64,000 bases of DNA from Cytophaga aurantiaca DSM 3654 (GCF_000379725.1 NZ_KB903623.1:97251-161250), one strand, 5' to 3'; numbered from the stretch's first letter, positions 1 through 10,507 are shown. Translations and numbers: made by a program. Notes: generated by a model from the letters alone, not told the origin.

Positions 1-3000
1 ACTGAATGTTCCCGTATATCCAGACCATTGTGCAGATGAACCTGATCCTTGTAATGCAATTGGGAAATCTGTGCTACAAACCGATTTGCTATTTCCTGCA
101 TCTATTGGAGGAGCGGCAACAAACGTAATTGTAACAATATCTGAAACGTTTGAACAACCACTGAATGCAGTACCTGTTACTTTTAATGTAACGCTTCCTG
201 CTATAACATCAGCTGGGGAAACATTATATGAAGTAGCAATATTTGTAGTAGTAGTTAGAGAACCGTTTCCGGATATGATCTGCCAGCTTACACTGGAAAT
301 ATTTGTTGATGAACCATTGATGTTCACAGTTGTAACACTATTACATTCCTGAAGATCATTACCAGCAGAAATTGTAGCTACCGGATTGAATTTCAATGTA
401 ACATTGTCGGAGACTTGTTTACATAAACCATTCCCGGTTGAAACTAAGGTCAATACAACGGTTCCTACTGTTAAATCAGAAGTAGAAGGAGAGTAGTTGG
501 GATTCAATGTTGAGTTGTTAGGTGCAAAGCTACCGCTACCGCTAGTTGTCCATGCCCCTCCGGTTGCATTGTTAACAATGCCTCCTAAAAGTAATTGATC
601 GACATCCGCACAAACTGTTCTATCAACACCTGCATCAACTACAGGTTTAGGTGCTATTGATACTAGTATATCATCATGAACTGCTTTACATGTTCCGTTA
701 TTGGTTGTTGTCAATGTTAATGTAACGGATTTTGCAGTTGTATCAGCATTTGAAGGAATGTAATTAGCTCCTGTTACCAATGCACTTGGTGTAAATATAC
801 CCGACCCAGATGTTGTCCATTTAACACCACCGGCAATGGTAGAGCTTCCAGACAATTTAACGCCATTTGTATCTGCGCATATAGATATATCTGAACCTGC
901 ATTCACTGTAGGTATTGGTGTTATTGTTATCTGAATTGTATCGCGCACAGGTAAACATAAACCATTACCGGTTGTTACTACAGCAAGTTTAACCAGGCCT
1001 GTTGTTTTATCAGCAGTAGATGGGAAGTAGGTAGGTTGAGTTGTTGTATTATTAGGTCCAAATACACCACTGCCGTTTGTAGACCATAGTACTCCTGTAG
1101 CAGTCGTAACTGTAGCCTCATCTAATTTAACACCTAAACTATCACCACAGATTGTTTTATCAAAGCCTGCATTTAATATTGGAGCAGGTGTGATTGTTAA
1201 TGTTAAGAAGCCTTGTGCAGGTTTACATGTTCCGTTACCTGTAGTAGTTATAGCCAATACAACAGATCCTGCCGCTTTATCAATGGCAGAAGGTGTGTAA
1301 ATTGTTGTCGTTGAAGTAGGGCTTCCAAATACACCAGAGCCTGAAGTTGTCCATTTAACACCTGAAGCAGCAACAGCCGGAGTGAATCCACCTGTTACAC
1401 TTGTAACAGCACTATTTGCACACACAGTTTGATCTGAACTGATTGTAACAACAGGTGCAGGAGTAATTGTAATTACCATATTGTCTGATACAGGAGGACA
1501 AACACCATTAGTTGTTGATGTTAATGTAAGTGTAACAGAACCGCTTGTTTTATCTGCAGCAGTTGGAGAATATACAGCATTTAGATCTATTGTACTTGGG
1601 AAGAAAATACCTGTTCCCGATTTAGTCCAGATACCACCACCGGCATTTGTAACTAAACCTGCAAGTTGTACATAAGCACTATCTCCACAAATAGTTTGAG
1701 ATGGGCCAGCCTCAACAATTGCAATTTTCTTAAATGTAATCGTTACATTTTTACTAACAGGTGTACATGTTCCGTTACCGGTAGAAGTTAATGTAAAGAT
1801 TACGGATCCGGCTGTTGTGTCAGCCTGAGTTGGTGTATAGGTAGTTGAAAGTGCATTTGCGTTGGCAAATGAACCGGTACCATTAGAAGTCCATGTACCA
1901 CCACTTGCATTTTGTACTGTACCGTTCAATGTAATAGCAGATGTTGTTGAACAAACAGTTTGCGGTAAACCTGCATCAACAATTGGTGCCGGCGCAATTG
2001 TTACCTGTACCTGAGCTGATTTAGCTTTACATGTTCCATTACCAGTTGTTTTTACAGTCAAGGTTACTAAGCCGGATGAAATATCAGCTATAGATGGTGC
2101 ATAAGTTGTTGATGCGGAAGTTTGACTCGCAAATGTGCCTGTACCGGATGTAGTCCAGTTTACAGCAGTTGCTGTCACGATCGTTGCATTAAGAGTTACA
2201 GTAGAATTGTTTTCACAAACTGTTTGTGTTGAAGGAACAGATACTGTCACAATAGGAGTAATTGTCACTGTAAGTGTTTTTACAATCGGATTACATGTAC
2301 CGTTGCCAGTAGTAGTAGCGGTCAATGTAACACTTCCACTAGATCTATCTGCAGCAGATGGGATGTAATGTGCATTGGCAGTTACATTGTTAGGTGAAAA
2401 TGTTCCTGTTCCATTACTTGTCCATTTTACGCCGGTTGCAATAGTGAACGTTGCTCCCAATTGTACATAAGCACTATCACCACAAATGGTTTGATTTCCA
2501 CCTTGATTCAATGTAGGTGCTGGTGTTAAGGTATGGGCTACGGTACTTGTCACAGCAGGACAGCCGCCATTTCCTGTTGAAGTTAATAAGAAGGATACCG
2601 AACCTGTTGTTATGTCTCCTGCTGTAGGAGTGTAGGTAGTAACCAAACTTGTCGGAGAAGCTATTGAGCCGCCTCCAGAAGTGATAGACCAAATACCACC
2701 TGTTGCTGTTGTAACAGATCCATTCAATGTAATGCCGGAAACATCTGCACAAAGTGTTTGATTAGGGCCTGCACTTACTACAATTGCTGGCGTGATTGTT
2801 AAGGTAATTGTTTTAGCAACCTGTTGACAGAAACCATTACCAGTTGATGTCAGTGTCAATTGCACAGAGCCATTTGTTCTGTCAGTAGTGGAAGGTGTAT
2901 ACGATGCATTAAGTGTATTGGCATTCGGAGTGAATGAACCTGTGCCGTTTGTTGTCCAGATACCACCGGTTGCATTTGTAACAGTTCCATTTAATGGGTA

Positions 3001-5985
3001 AGCAGCTAAGCTTCCACACATTGTTTGACTTGCAGCACCTGGATTTACAATAGGACCTGCCGGGATTGTAATGGTGATCTGATCCGTCTTTGTTGGACAT
3101 GCACCACTTGGAATTGTACTGATAGATAAGGTAACCGTACCTGCAGAGATCTCTCCAGCAGATGGATTATACGTAGTTGTTAATGAATTGACATTACCAA
3201 ACGTACCACCACTTGTAGCCCAGCTAGCAGGAGAGCCCGTTGCAGAAAGATTTATTGGAAGTTCTGTTGAACATACAATCTGATTGGCTCCTGCATTAAT
3301 GGAAGGTACCGGAGTGTAAGTAATTGTCATGGTATTAGATACCGGTTGACATAATCCGTTTCCTGTACTTGTTAATTTCAATGTTACAGATCCGTTTGTT
3401 ACATCCAAGGTTGACGGTGTATAGGTAGTTGATGTATTGTTCGCATTTCCAAACGTTCCTGTACCGGATACTTTTGTCCATGTTCCACCACTTGCACCTG
3501 TAACAGTTCCTGTTAAATTAGAGACTGTAGCAACCGTACCGCAGACTATCTGATTTGATCCTGCATTTACAGTAGGTGCTGGCGCGATTAGTATTTGTAC
3601 ATTAGATGATACGGGTGAACAAGTTCCATTACCTGTAGTTGTTACAGTCAATGATACAGACCCCGCATTTACTTCTGCAGTAGTTGGTACATATGTGGTA
3701 GATAAAGCAGTAGGACTTGTAATAGTTCCTGAACCGCCAGACCACAATACACCTGTTGCCAATGTTTTTGTTGTAGAGATAGATGCTGTCGGAGCATCTG
3801 CACAGACATTTACAGGTGTTACAGGTGTTATGGTAGGTGAAGCTGTAAATGTAATGGTTGCAGTTCCTGAAACCATAGTACAATTACCATTTCCTGTTGA
3901 TTGTAAAGTTAAATTTAAAGATCCACTTGAAATTTCAGCTGCAGTAGGAGTATAGGTAGGGTTCAATACAGTTCTGCTTGGTGTGAAGGTTCCTGCGCCA
4001 CCAACCCATTGTCCGCCTGATGCTACAGTAACTGAACCATTTAAACTAACTGTTGCATTGTTTGAACATACCGTATAAGTTCCCGGTGTTACAACAGGAG
4101 TAGGAGTAAACGTCATTGTAGTCGTTGCGGATACTGGTGAACAATTTCCGTTATTGGTTGTAGTTAACGTTAACGTAACAGTTCCTGCAATTAAATCGTT
4201 TGGACCTGCTGTATATGTTGTGTTTACAGAAGTAGATGTGCCAAATGTTCCATCTCCGCCGGTAGTCCATTTAACACCGAAGCCTGTAGGTCCGGTTGCT
4301 GTTCCATTAAATGTAGCTGTTGGATTGTTTCTACAAACACTTCTTGAAGGTCCTGCATTTACTGTAGGTTTGGGCGTAATTGTAACCACAACCTGATCGA
4401 CAACAGGTAAACAGGTGGCTTTATTAGCAGTAACCGTTAATGTTACCGATCCATTAGTAATATCAGTTGCTGTAGCTGTATAATTTGTTACAGGATTACT
4501 TGGTGCGGAGAATAAACCTCCGGTTGGTGATGACCATGTTACAGTTGATATACCTACAACAGATCCCGTTAATTTTCCTGTAGGGTTGTTTTCGCAAATT
4601 GAAATTGGCAAACCTGCGTCAACAGTAGGAGCAGGGTTAAAGCTGACAAGGGCAGTATCTGAAGTTGGAGGACAAATACCTCCTGTTGTTTGCAAAACAA
4701 CACCTGTAAGACCACCTGCAATTTCACCGGCAGAAGGGGTATAAGTAACAGGGCTGACAGTTGTGTTCGGAGAGAATGTTCCGCCATTACCTATCCATTT
4801 TATACCTGTAGCTCCCGAAAATGTACCTGATAAATTAAAGGAAGGATTGTTATCACATACGGAAGCCGGAGCAGTAATAACCGCTGTCGGAGCCGCATTT
4901 AACGTGATGGTCATGTTGCTTGTTACAGGATTACAAGTTCCGTTCCCAGTTGATGTAAGTGTTAAAACAACACTTGAACCTGCTAATTCAGCAGCACTTG
5001 GTTTATAGTTTGCTGTAAGTGTCGTATTATCCGGTGTGAATTTACCTGTACCGCCAGACCAGATACCACCGGTTGCATTGGTAACTGTACCTGCGAGATT
5101 TACAGAATCATTTTTACAAATGGTTCTGTCTATACCGGCACTAACAATTGGAGACGGATTGATAGTAACATTCACATTGGATGTTACAGAATTACAGCCG
5201 ACTTTACTTGCAGTTAATGTTAAAGTTACTGTTTTAGGATTTCCTGTTTTTTCAGCAGCAGAAGGAGTATACGTAGTACTTAAAGCTCCAGGACTTCCAA
5301 ATGTTCCGGTTCCTCCGGTCCAGGTAACGCCGGTTTGATTCGTAGCTGTACCAGTCACCGTTGCAACAGGATTGTTAACACATACTATTACTGGTGATCC
5401 CGCATTAACTGTTGGTGCAGGCGTGTATGTTAAAGTTACAGTACCGGATGCCTCAGGACATAATGTACTACCGGTTGTTGTTATTGTTAATGTAACTGAA
5501 CCTGCACTTATCTCTGCAGCAGTAGGAGTGTAAGTTGCATTTTTAGTTGTATTGTTTGGTACATATGTACCTGCACCACCTGTCCAGATAATTCCAGGAG
5601 CCACCGTAAAGTTACCGGCTAATGTCATGGTTGGATTGTTGGCACAGGCCGATTGCGGACCGCCTGGTGTAACAGTTGGGCCACCTATAAATGTAATTTT
5701 GATGGAATCTTTTATGGCTGGACAGGCTCCGTTACCTGTTGATGTAAGGTATAGATATATAGATGCTTTACCTAAGTCAGCAGTAGAAGGAGTAAACGTT
5801 GTTACAGGAGAAGTTGCACTTGCAAAAGTTCCTGTAACACCAGCTTTAACAGACCATGTAGCCCCACCAGCACCGGTTTGTGCACCATTCAAAGAGATAG
5901 GGTCGGCATTTGTACAGCTATTAATATCGTTTGCAGAACCAGTGCCAGGAGTTGTAGTATTTGCATCAACACTTATACTCCCCGG
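1..5985 (-). repeat. About 23 tandem coding repeats, period about 265 bp
   Basis: The GNGxC repeat ends recur on the minus strand near forward positions 424, 688, 956, 1230, 1500, 1765, 2030, 2290, 2560, 2825, 3100, 3350, 3620, 3880, 4140, 4410, 4670, 4930, 5190, 5460 and 5725, a period of 250-275 bp. The units are diverged in sequence, so this is an old protein-domain array and not a recent DNA expansion. Each unit generally carries two cysteines, one near its start and one at its end. Units with ICGDSAYVQL appear twice (near 1680 and 2470), suggesting some block duplication. Confidence 0.85.
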
Positions 5986-7554
5986 TACATTATAGGTAGC
6001 ATTTACATTTATGTAATTAGCATACCACCAGGTATTGACGGTTTTATTATCACCCCAGTTTGCTGTAGTTGGATTACTTGATGGAGGCATAGCACCTGCC
6101 GTAACAGAACCAAAACCATGACAGCCTGTAGTTGCTGTTGGGATACCTGTTGTACAACCAGCAAGATTACTTCCTCCGCCTATACCGGTATCATCCCAGA
6201 AAAGCAATGGTGGCGGGCCGGCAGGTCTTACCAGAGATACAATATATCCATATGGATGATTTTCTACGTCAAATAAAGGTAAGTGTGTTATACCATTGAA
6301 ATAATCAAGTCGCATATCCAGCGCTGTACCTGGTGTAATTAAATTTCCTAATCCATCGCGGCTATCCCACGGAATACAGTTTGCACCAACAACCAAGGTT
6401 TGTTTAATCAGTACATCGCTTGTACCAAATTGATATCCCGGTACGCCATTAAAATTTAATAGTAATTCTGTACCACCGGCTTTATCAACAACAATATTTA
6501 TACATCGGTTGTTTACATCACAACCCGTGACGGTAATATTATTTTTATTAAGGATATCACCAAAAATCCCTGTAGGGAAAGAGCATATATCTGGATTGTT
6601 TAGAAATATCCTATAATCCGCGTAAGTAGAATTCCCTGCAACAGACCTTCTAATCGTAGCGGTAGGTCCTGTTGGCGCAACACCTGTAGGGTTACATGAA
6701 ATTGCAAACCCAAAAGGCCTGATTCTATTAAAATCAAGACCCGTTACAATACCATCCGTTGAGTATACAAACATTTTACAGATAAATGGGTTGCCTCCGG
6801 CATTCACATTTATATCCCATGTTTTTGAGAATAATCTACCAAGAATTCTATTTCCACCTAAGCCTGAACCAGCCACAAGCTGTGCAGCTGTAGGGGAAGG
6901 TAGGTCTGATACAGTTAAATCAAAAAAACGAATACGGGTTTTTGATTTTTGCTGTCCATTTATTAGTGCTATATCGGCGGCAGTTAATGCTACCGATTCG
7001 TCAAAAACTTTATTAGTTGCAGGCATCCCTGCATTACTTTTCCTGTAAAATTCTATGTAAAAGTCACCTTGTTCACCTGGTGTAAAATGTAAAGGTGTAT
7101 AACCACCCGTTCCACCAGCGATATTGTTTGGACCTGCAACTGCTTGTGCCCAACTTGAAATTGAACCAGCTCCAGCATTTGTTACTTGTTGCCAACCTGT
7201 GCCTGAAGTTGGGAAAACAATCGTACCACTTGGAGAAATAATTCTATACCAAAGTGTTGCAGGAGCAGCTAAATCTGCTGTTTCATAGTTCATCCCAAAA
7301 TAAGCTTCTTCAGGATTACAAATATTAAAATATAAACGTTTTGTTCCTGGACAGCCAAACGTAGATGAATTTCTGGTAACATCACCGTTATCCCAAATTT
7401 GCAATACACCCTGGTTATCAGAAGCTAAGGTAGGTGTTAACTGTGCAGTACCTTCTGCAAAAGCAAACACACTTATAAATAGCAACGGAATTTGGAAAAG
7501 CGCCTTTAGGATATTTTTGGTTTGAAGTTGGGAAGTAGTATATAGTGTCTTCAT
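1..7554 (-). CDS. Giant secreted repeat adhesin, 5' part (gliding/T9SS-associated type)
   Basis: The minus strand is open from an ATG at 7554 to the left window edge (2518 codons, no stop), so the protein is larger than 2500 residues and its C terminus is missing here. Residues 1-38 look like a signal peptide (basic start, hydrophobic stretch LFQIPLLFISVFAFA). Residues about 39-520 form a non-repetitive N-terminal region. From about residue 524 on there are about 23 repeats of about 88 residues, each with a Cys-containing start (xVCxNN or ICGDS), a GGxWTxxGxGTF core, a TYTPSxAD segment and a GNGxC end. Such beta-sandwich-like repeats are usual in large Bacteroidota surface adhesins, which type IX secretion exports through a C-terminal signal; that signal would lie outside the window. 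It follows a PD40 protein gene by 68 bp on the same strand, and a PorP/SprF gene is divergent. Function as an adhesin is inferred. Confidence 0.85.
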   Translation of the reverse strand, partial: MKTLYTTSQLQTKNILKALFQIPLLFISVFAFAEGTAQLTPTLASDNQGVLQIWDNGDVTRNSSTFGCPGTKRLYFNICNPEEAYFGMNYETADLAAPATLWYRIISPSGTIVFPTSGTGWQQVTNAGAGSISSWAQAVAGPNNIAGGTGGYTPLHFTPGEQGDFYIEFYRKSNAGMPATNKVFDESVALTAADIALINGQQKSKTRIRFFDLTVSDLPSPTAAQLVAGSGLGGNRILGRLFSKTWDINVNAGGNPFICKMFVYSTDGIVTGLDFNRIRPFGFAISCNPTGVAPTGPTATIRRSVAGNSTYADYRIFLNNPDICSFPTGIFGDILNKNNITVTGCDVNNRCINIVVDKAGGTELLLNFNGVPGYQFGTSDVLIKQTLVVGANCIPWDSRDGLGNLITPGTALDMRLDYFNGITHLPLFDVENHPYGYIVSLVRPAGPPPLLFWDDTGIGGGSNLAGCTTGIPTATTGCHGFGSVTAGAMPPSSNPTTANWGDNKTVNTWWYANYINVNATYNVPGSISVDANTTTPGTGSANDINSCTNADPISLNGAQTGAGGATWSVKAGVTGTFASATSPVTTFTPSTADLGKASIYLYLTSTGNGACPAIKDSIKITFIGGPTVTPGGPQSACANNPTMTLAGNFTVAPGIIWTGGAGTYVPNNTTKNATYTPTAAEISAGSVTLTITTTGSTLCPEASGTVTLTYTPAPTVNAGSPVIVCVNNPVATVTGTATNQTGVTWTGGTGTFGSPGALSTTYTPSAAEKTGNPKTVTLTLTASKVGCNSVTSNVNVTINPSPIVSAGIDRTICKNDSVNLAGTVTNATGGIWSGGTGKFTPDNTTLTANYKPSAAELAGSSVVLTLTSTGNGTCNPVTSNMTITLNAAPTAVITAPASVCDNNPSFNLSGTFSGATGIKWIGNGGTFSPNTTVSPVTYTPSAGEIAGGLTGVVLQTTGGICPPTSDTALVSFNPAPTVDAGLPISICENNPTGKLTGSVVGISTVTWSSPTGGLFSAPSNPVTNYTATATDITNGSVTLTVTANKATCLPVVDQVVVTITPKPTVNAGPSRSVCRNNPTATFNGTATGPTGFGVKWTTGGDGTFGTSTSVNTTYTAGPNDLIAGTVTLTLTTTNNGNCSPVSATTTMTFTPTPVVTPGTYTVCSNNATVSLNGSVTVASGGQWVGGAGTFTPSRTVLNPTYTPTAAEISSGSLNLTLQSTGNGNCTMVSGTATITFTASPTITPVTPVNVCADAPTASISTTKTLATGVLWSGGSGTITSPTALSTTYVPTTAEVNAGSVSLTVTTTGNGTCSPVSSNVQILIAPAPTVNAGSNQIVCGTVATVSNLTGTVTGASGGTWTKVSGTGTFGNANNTSTTYTPSTLDVTNGSVTLKLTSTGNGLCQPVSNTMTITYTPVPSINAGANQIVCSTELPINLSATGSPASWATSGGTFGNVNSLTTTYNPSAGEISAGTVTLSISTIPSGACPTKTDQITITIPAGPIVNPGAASQTMCGSLAAYPLNGTVTNATGGIWTTNGTGSFTPNANTLNASYTPSTTDRTNGSVQLTLTSTGNGFCQQVAKTITLTITPAIVVSAGPNQTLCADVSGITLNGSVTTATGGIWSITSGGGSIASPTSLVTTYTPTAGDITTGSVSFLLTSTGNGGCPAVTSTVAHTLTPAPTLNQGGNQTICGDSAYVQLGATFTIATGVKWTSNGTGTFSPNNVTANAHYIPSAADRSSGSVTLTATTTGNGTCNPIVKTLTVTITPIVTVSVPSTQTVCENNSTVTLNATIVTATAVNWTTSGTGTFASQTSASTTYAPSIADISSGLVTLTVKTTGNGTCKAKSAQVQVTIAPAPIVDAGLPQTVCSTTSAITLNGTVQNASGGTWTSNGTGSFANANALSTTYTPTQADTTAGSVIFTLTSTGNGTCTPVSKNVTITFKKIAIVEAGPSQTICGDSAYVQLAGLVTNAGGGIWTKSGTGIFFPSTIDLNAVYSPTAADKTSGSVTLTLTSTTNGVCPPVSDNMVITITPAPVVTISSDQTVCANSAVTSVTGGFTPAVAASGVKWTTSGSGVFGSPTSTTTIYTPSAIDKAAGSVVLAITTTGNGTCKPAQGFLTLTITPAPILNAGFDKTICGDSLGVKLDEATVTTATGVLWSTNGSGVFGPNNTTTQPTYFPSTADKTTGLVKLAVVTTGNGLCLPVRDTIQITITPIPTVNAGSDISICADTNGVKLSGSSTIAGGVKWTTSGSGIFTPSALVTGANYIPSNADTTAKSVTLTLTTTNNGTCKAVHDDILVSIAPKPVVDAGVDRTVCADVDQLLLGGIVNNATGGAWTTSGSGSFAPNNSTLNPNYSPSTSDLTVGTVVLTLVSTGNGLCKQVSDNVTLKFNPVATISAGNDLQECNSVTTVNINGSSTNISSVSWQIISGNGSLTTTTNIATSYNVSPADVIAGSVTLKVTGTAFSGCSNVSDIVTITFVAAPPIDAGNSKSVCSTDFPIALQGSGSSAQWSGYTGTFS

Positions 7555-7622
7555 AAGTACGTAGTACTAGTTTGTGTTACTTTACGAGAATGTGAGTGAA
7601 AATGTTCCTTTTTTGTGAGAAA

Positions 7623-9230
7623 TCATTCTTTTATGATGTCGGGACAGAGATTAATGTTGGTTTCACGTTCCTGATATCCACTCAATTCTTTTGTTGTAAT
7701 TACGTCATCACAAACTTTGTAATTCGGAGATTGTATTGATATTCTGTACTTACCGCCTTCTGGCAATGCCATAATGTATTTTCCTGTTACTTTATTAGAA
7801 TGATATATACCAACAATTGAATTATTGCCAGTATCTACAACTTCAATAGATGCACTAATTGGCTGTTTAGAAATAGAATCCTGAATTACACCTACAATTA
7901 CCAATACATCCAATACTTTTGTTTGTTCAATCGTAGCCATATAAATATCCCGATCTCCAAATCCTTCAGGACGTATAGATGCAAAATAAATACGTCTGCC
8001 ATCAGCAGACAAACTAAAGTGGATATCATCGTGCGCTGAGTTTAATGGATAGCCAACATTCACAGGCTTATCCCATGATATTGTTGAATCAGACAACGAT
8101 TTTGAAACGAACATATCAAAACCTCCCATCGAGTTATGTCCGTTAGAACTAAAGTATAATGTACGTCCATCGGAATGAAGAAAAGGTGAATCTTCATCGT
8201 ATTTTGTATTGATGACAGGCCCAAGGTTGATAGGTCTGGCCCATTCATTATTTACTAGTTTTTTTGAAATGTACAAATCCAGTCCACCATAACCACCTGG
8301 CCTGTTGCTACTGAAAATTAAAAAACTTCCATCTTTTGTCAGACATGCTGATGGCTCATAAAATTTTGAGTTTACTTCACCCAACAATTCTTCTGCAGGT
8401 AGCCATGTTACTCCATCCAATTTTGATAAAAGAAAACCCGCTTCATTTTCATAGCGGTAAATTAATAATTGCTGGCCATCCGGGGTTAAGGAAACACTTG
8501 CGTCATGCCCTATAGTATTTATTGAAGAGCCCATATTTATTGCTGTAGACCAGCTCGAATCTTTTTTTGAAGAGATGTAAACATCTTCAAAATACAATCC
8601 GTCTTCCGTGTCAATTAAACCACCCGTTGTTTCAGGTCTGCAGGATGTGAAGATTAATTCTTTCTCATCTAATGTTAAAACGGGAGCATATTCAGGATAA
8701 TTACTGTTGATTTTCGGGCCTAAATTCTGGATGTCAATTATCAATTCATCTTTGATTAATTGCTTGCCATTTTCACACATTTCAATTTCTCTATATATAT
8801 CCTTTATTATATAGGCATATTGTTTCTTCTTTTTATATAAATGAGAAAGGCAAAGTTCATACTCAACAATGGCATCATCAAAACGATGAGAAAGATGGTA
8901 GGCTCTTCCAAGATAATAATGTAATGTAGGAGGATATTGGCTTGATTTTAATTTGCATTGTTCTAAATATTTCAATGCATTCTTCTGATCACCAGTTGTG
9001 TTAATATAGCATACCCCAAGTGGAAATATATACTTAGGAACATTAGGATATAAACTATCGAGGGTTAAAAACAAGGGCAATGCATGGTAATAATCTTTGC
9101 TTTTGAATGTATAATCAGCATTTGTTTCTAATTCAACCCTGGAAAGAGATGTTTGAGAAAAAACATTGGTGCTGAATAATGCAATACTTATGATAAGTAT
9201 AAATATTGAACCGATTTTCTTTGAAAACAT
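7623..9230 (-). CDS. TPR-PD40 secreted protein lacking the OmpA domain
   Basis: 535 residues. An N-terminal signal peptide (about 1-25) is followed by TPR-like helices (about 30-135), WD40-like PD40 beta-propeller repeats (about 165-430, with recurring LTxDGxxLxFSSxRPxGxGGxDLYxS motifs) and a carboxypeptidase-regulatory-like beta domain (about 440-520). The order matches the 641-residue protein at 10854-12779, but this copy stops at the linker where that protein continues into a peptidoglycan-binding OmpA domain. PD40-OmpA proteins of this kind (PorE-like) are linked to type IX secretion and gliding. It is upstream of the giant adhesin on the same strand, so the two are probably co-transcribed. 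A role in export or anchoring of that adhesin is an inference. Confidence 0.85.
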   Translation of the reverse strand: MFSKKIGSIFILIISIALFSTNVFSQTSLSRVELETNADYTFKSKDYYHALPLFLTLDSLYPNVPKYIFPLGVCYINTTGDQKNALKYLEQCKLKSSQYPPTLHYYLGRAYHLSHRFDDAIVEYELCLSHLYKKKKQYAYIIKDIYREIEMCENGKQLIKDELIIDIQNLGPKINSNYPEYAPVLTLDEKELIFTSCRPETTGGLIDTEDGLYFEDVYISSKKDSSWSTAINMGSSINTIGHDASVSLTPDGQQLLIYRYENEAGFLLSKLDGVTWLPAEELLGEVNSKFYEPSACLTKDGSFLIFSSNRPGGYGGLDLYISKKLVNNEWARPINLGPVINTKYDEDSPFLHSDGRTLYFSSNGHNSMGGFDMFVSKSLSDSTISWDKPVNVGYPLNSAHDDIHFSLSADGRRIYFASIRPEGFGDRDIYMATIEQTKVLDVLVIVGVIQDSISKQPISASIEVVDTGNNSIVGIYHSNKVTGKYIMALPEGGKYRISIQSPNYKVCDDVITTKELSGYQERETNINLCPDIIKE

Positions 9231-9307
9231 TATGTTCGAAATTTTAGACGTATTACAAATTAACAGAAACTAAACCTCTAAAAAAACTATTCTCAATAAA
9301 TTTCGTA

Positions 9308-9341
9308 TTGAGGTTTACGGGTGTATATTTACGTATATTTG
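9308..9341 (+). promoter_or_regulatory. Predicted Bacteroidota promoter of the PorP/SprF gene
   Basis: TATATTTG at 9334-9341 fits the Bacteroidota -7 consensus TAnnTTTG, and TTG at 9308-9310 lies 23 bp upstream, at the upper end of the usual -33/-7 spacing. The start codon follows at 9370. Seen by eye only. Confidence 0.45.
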
Positions 9342-9369
9342 GTCGTGATTCATTCTAAATATAATATTC

Positions 9370-10419
9370 ATGTTTAGTAAAATTTATTTACGTATATTCA
9401 TATTAACGGCATTATTTACCTCATTTGGGTATAATAATGCTTATTCACAAGATATTCAATTTTCTCAGTTTTACGCAGTTCCCTTGTATCATAATCCAGC
9501 ATTTGCAGGTAGTGTACATGCACCTCGGGGAATTGTTCATACCCGTTTACAATGGCTTGGCTTAGATGCGAACTATAAAACATATTATGCATCTGGAGAT
9601 ACATATCTTGATAAATACAAAAGTGGCATTGGTTTTCAAGTTTTACATGATATTCAGGGCTCTAGTGTATATGCTTCAACACAATTCTCTTTTTTATATT
9701 CATACGAAATTCCTGTTTCTAAAAAGTTTACCGCTCGATTAGGCTTACAAGCATCCGGCATTCAACGTACACTCGACTATACAGGCTTAAGATACCCAAG
9801 CCAATTTGATGATCCGAATGGTTACAAAGGCGGTGGAACTCATCCTACAGGTATTCAAAGTCAATTATATGCAGATGTTGGTGCTGGAACCGTTGTATAT
9901 TCAGATCGCATCTGGGGTGGTTTTTCTGTAGAGCATTTGAACACGCCTGTTCAATCGTTTGCAGGAGCAACAAAAGATAATTTACCAATGAATTTTCAGT
10001 TGACAGGGGGCTATAAAATACCTCTTTCACAAAGAAAGTATCTTGCTTATACAGAAGATGCAACGGAAATAAGTATTACTCCTACATTTCATTATAAATC
10101 TCAAGGCAAGTCGGATCAATTAGATTTGGGACTTTATGGTATGTACAATCAGTTAATGGCGGGCGTTTGGTATAGAGGTATACCTGTTAAGCACTACGAT
10201 AACAATTATAAGATACCGAATAGAGAGTCTGTGGTTTTTCTGGTAGGATGGATGTATAAAACATGGAGTTTTGGATATAGCTATGACTTAACAATCTCTA
10301 AGTTGACGGCAGCAGGCCCTGGTGGATCGCATGAATTTAACATCACGTACATTCATAAACCGGTTAAGAAACATAAACCAATGAGACGCTTACCTTGTCC
10401 GAGTTTCTATAAACACTAA
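9370..10419 (+). CDS. PorP/SprF family type IX secretion membrane protein
   Basis: 349 residues. A signal peptide ends near residue 26 (YSQ), followed by the family hallmark DIQFSQFYAVPLYHNPAFAGS. The rest alternates aromatic, amphipathic strands as in an outer-membrane beta-barrel. PorP/SprF proteins work with type IX secretion; SprF is needed for surface delivery of the adhesin SprB in Flavobacterium johnsoniae, and genomes carry many copies next to large adhesin genes. Here the gene is divergent from the PD40-adhesin pair, which supports an adhesin-specific partner role (inference). It has its own predicted promoter at 9308-9341 and a strong hairpin terminator just after the stop. Which paralogue this is cannot be told from the window. 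Confidence 0.9.
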   Translation: MFSKIYLRIFILTALFTSFGYNNAYSQDIQFSQFYAVPLYHNPAFAGSVHAPRGIVHTRLQWLGLDANYKTYYASGDTYLDKYKSGIGFQVLHDIQGSSVYASTQFSFLYSYEIPVSKKFTARLGLQASGIQRTLDYTGLRYPSQFDDPNGYKGGGTHPTGIQSQLYADVGAGTVVYSDRIWGGFSVEHLNTPVQSFAGATKDNLPMNFQLTGGYKIPLSQRKYLAYTEDATEISITPTFHYKSQGKSDQLDLGLYGMYNQLMAGVWYRGIPVKHYDNNYKIPNRESVVFLVGWMYKTWSFGYSYDLTISKLTAAGPGGSHEFNITYIHKPVKKHKPMRRLPCPSFYKH

Positions 10420-10442
10420 ATCATTATCTGATTACAGAGCAT

Positions 10443-10478
10443 AAAAAAGTCCCATGTTATAAACGTGGGACTTTTTTT
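10443..10478. terminator. Intrinsic terminator after PorP/SprF gene
   Basis: A stem of GTCCCATG paired with CGTGGGAC, flanked by an A run on the left and seven T on the right. The symmetric A/T flanks let it work for both the plus-strand gene ending at 10419 and the minus-strand gene ending at 10508. Confidence 0.85.
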
Positions 10479-10507
10479 ATGCTCTGTATGTGTATATTAT
10501 AAACGAA

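Noticed and set aside
1..5985. CRISPR-like periodicity of about 265 bp
   Set aside because: The period is far larger than a CRISPR unit and the units are coding, diverged protein repeats.
71..7048. Many plus-strand frames of 60-150 codons over the first 7 kb
   Set aside because: They lie opposite the continuous minus-strand adhesin frame, have threonine/valine-rich low-complexity sequence that mirrors the repeats, and none shows a domain or signal peptide.
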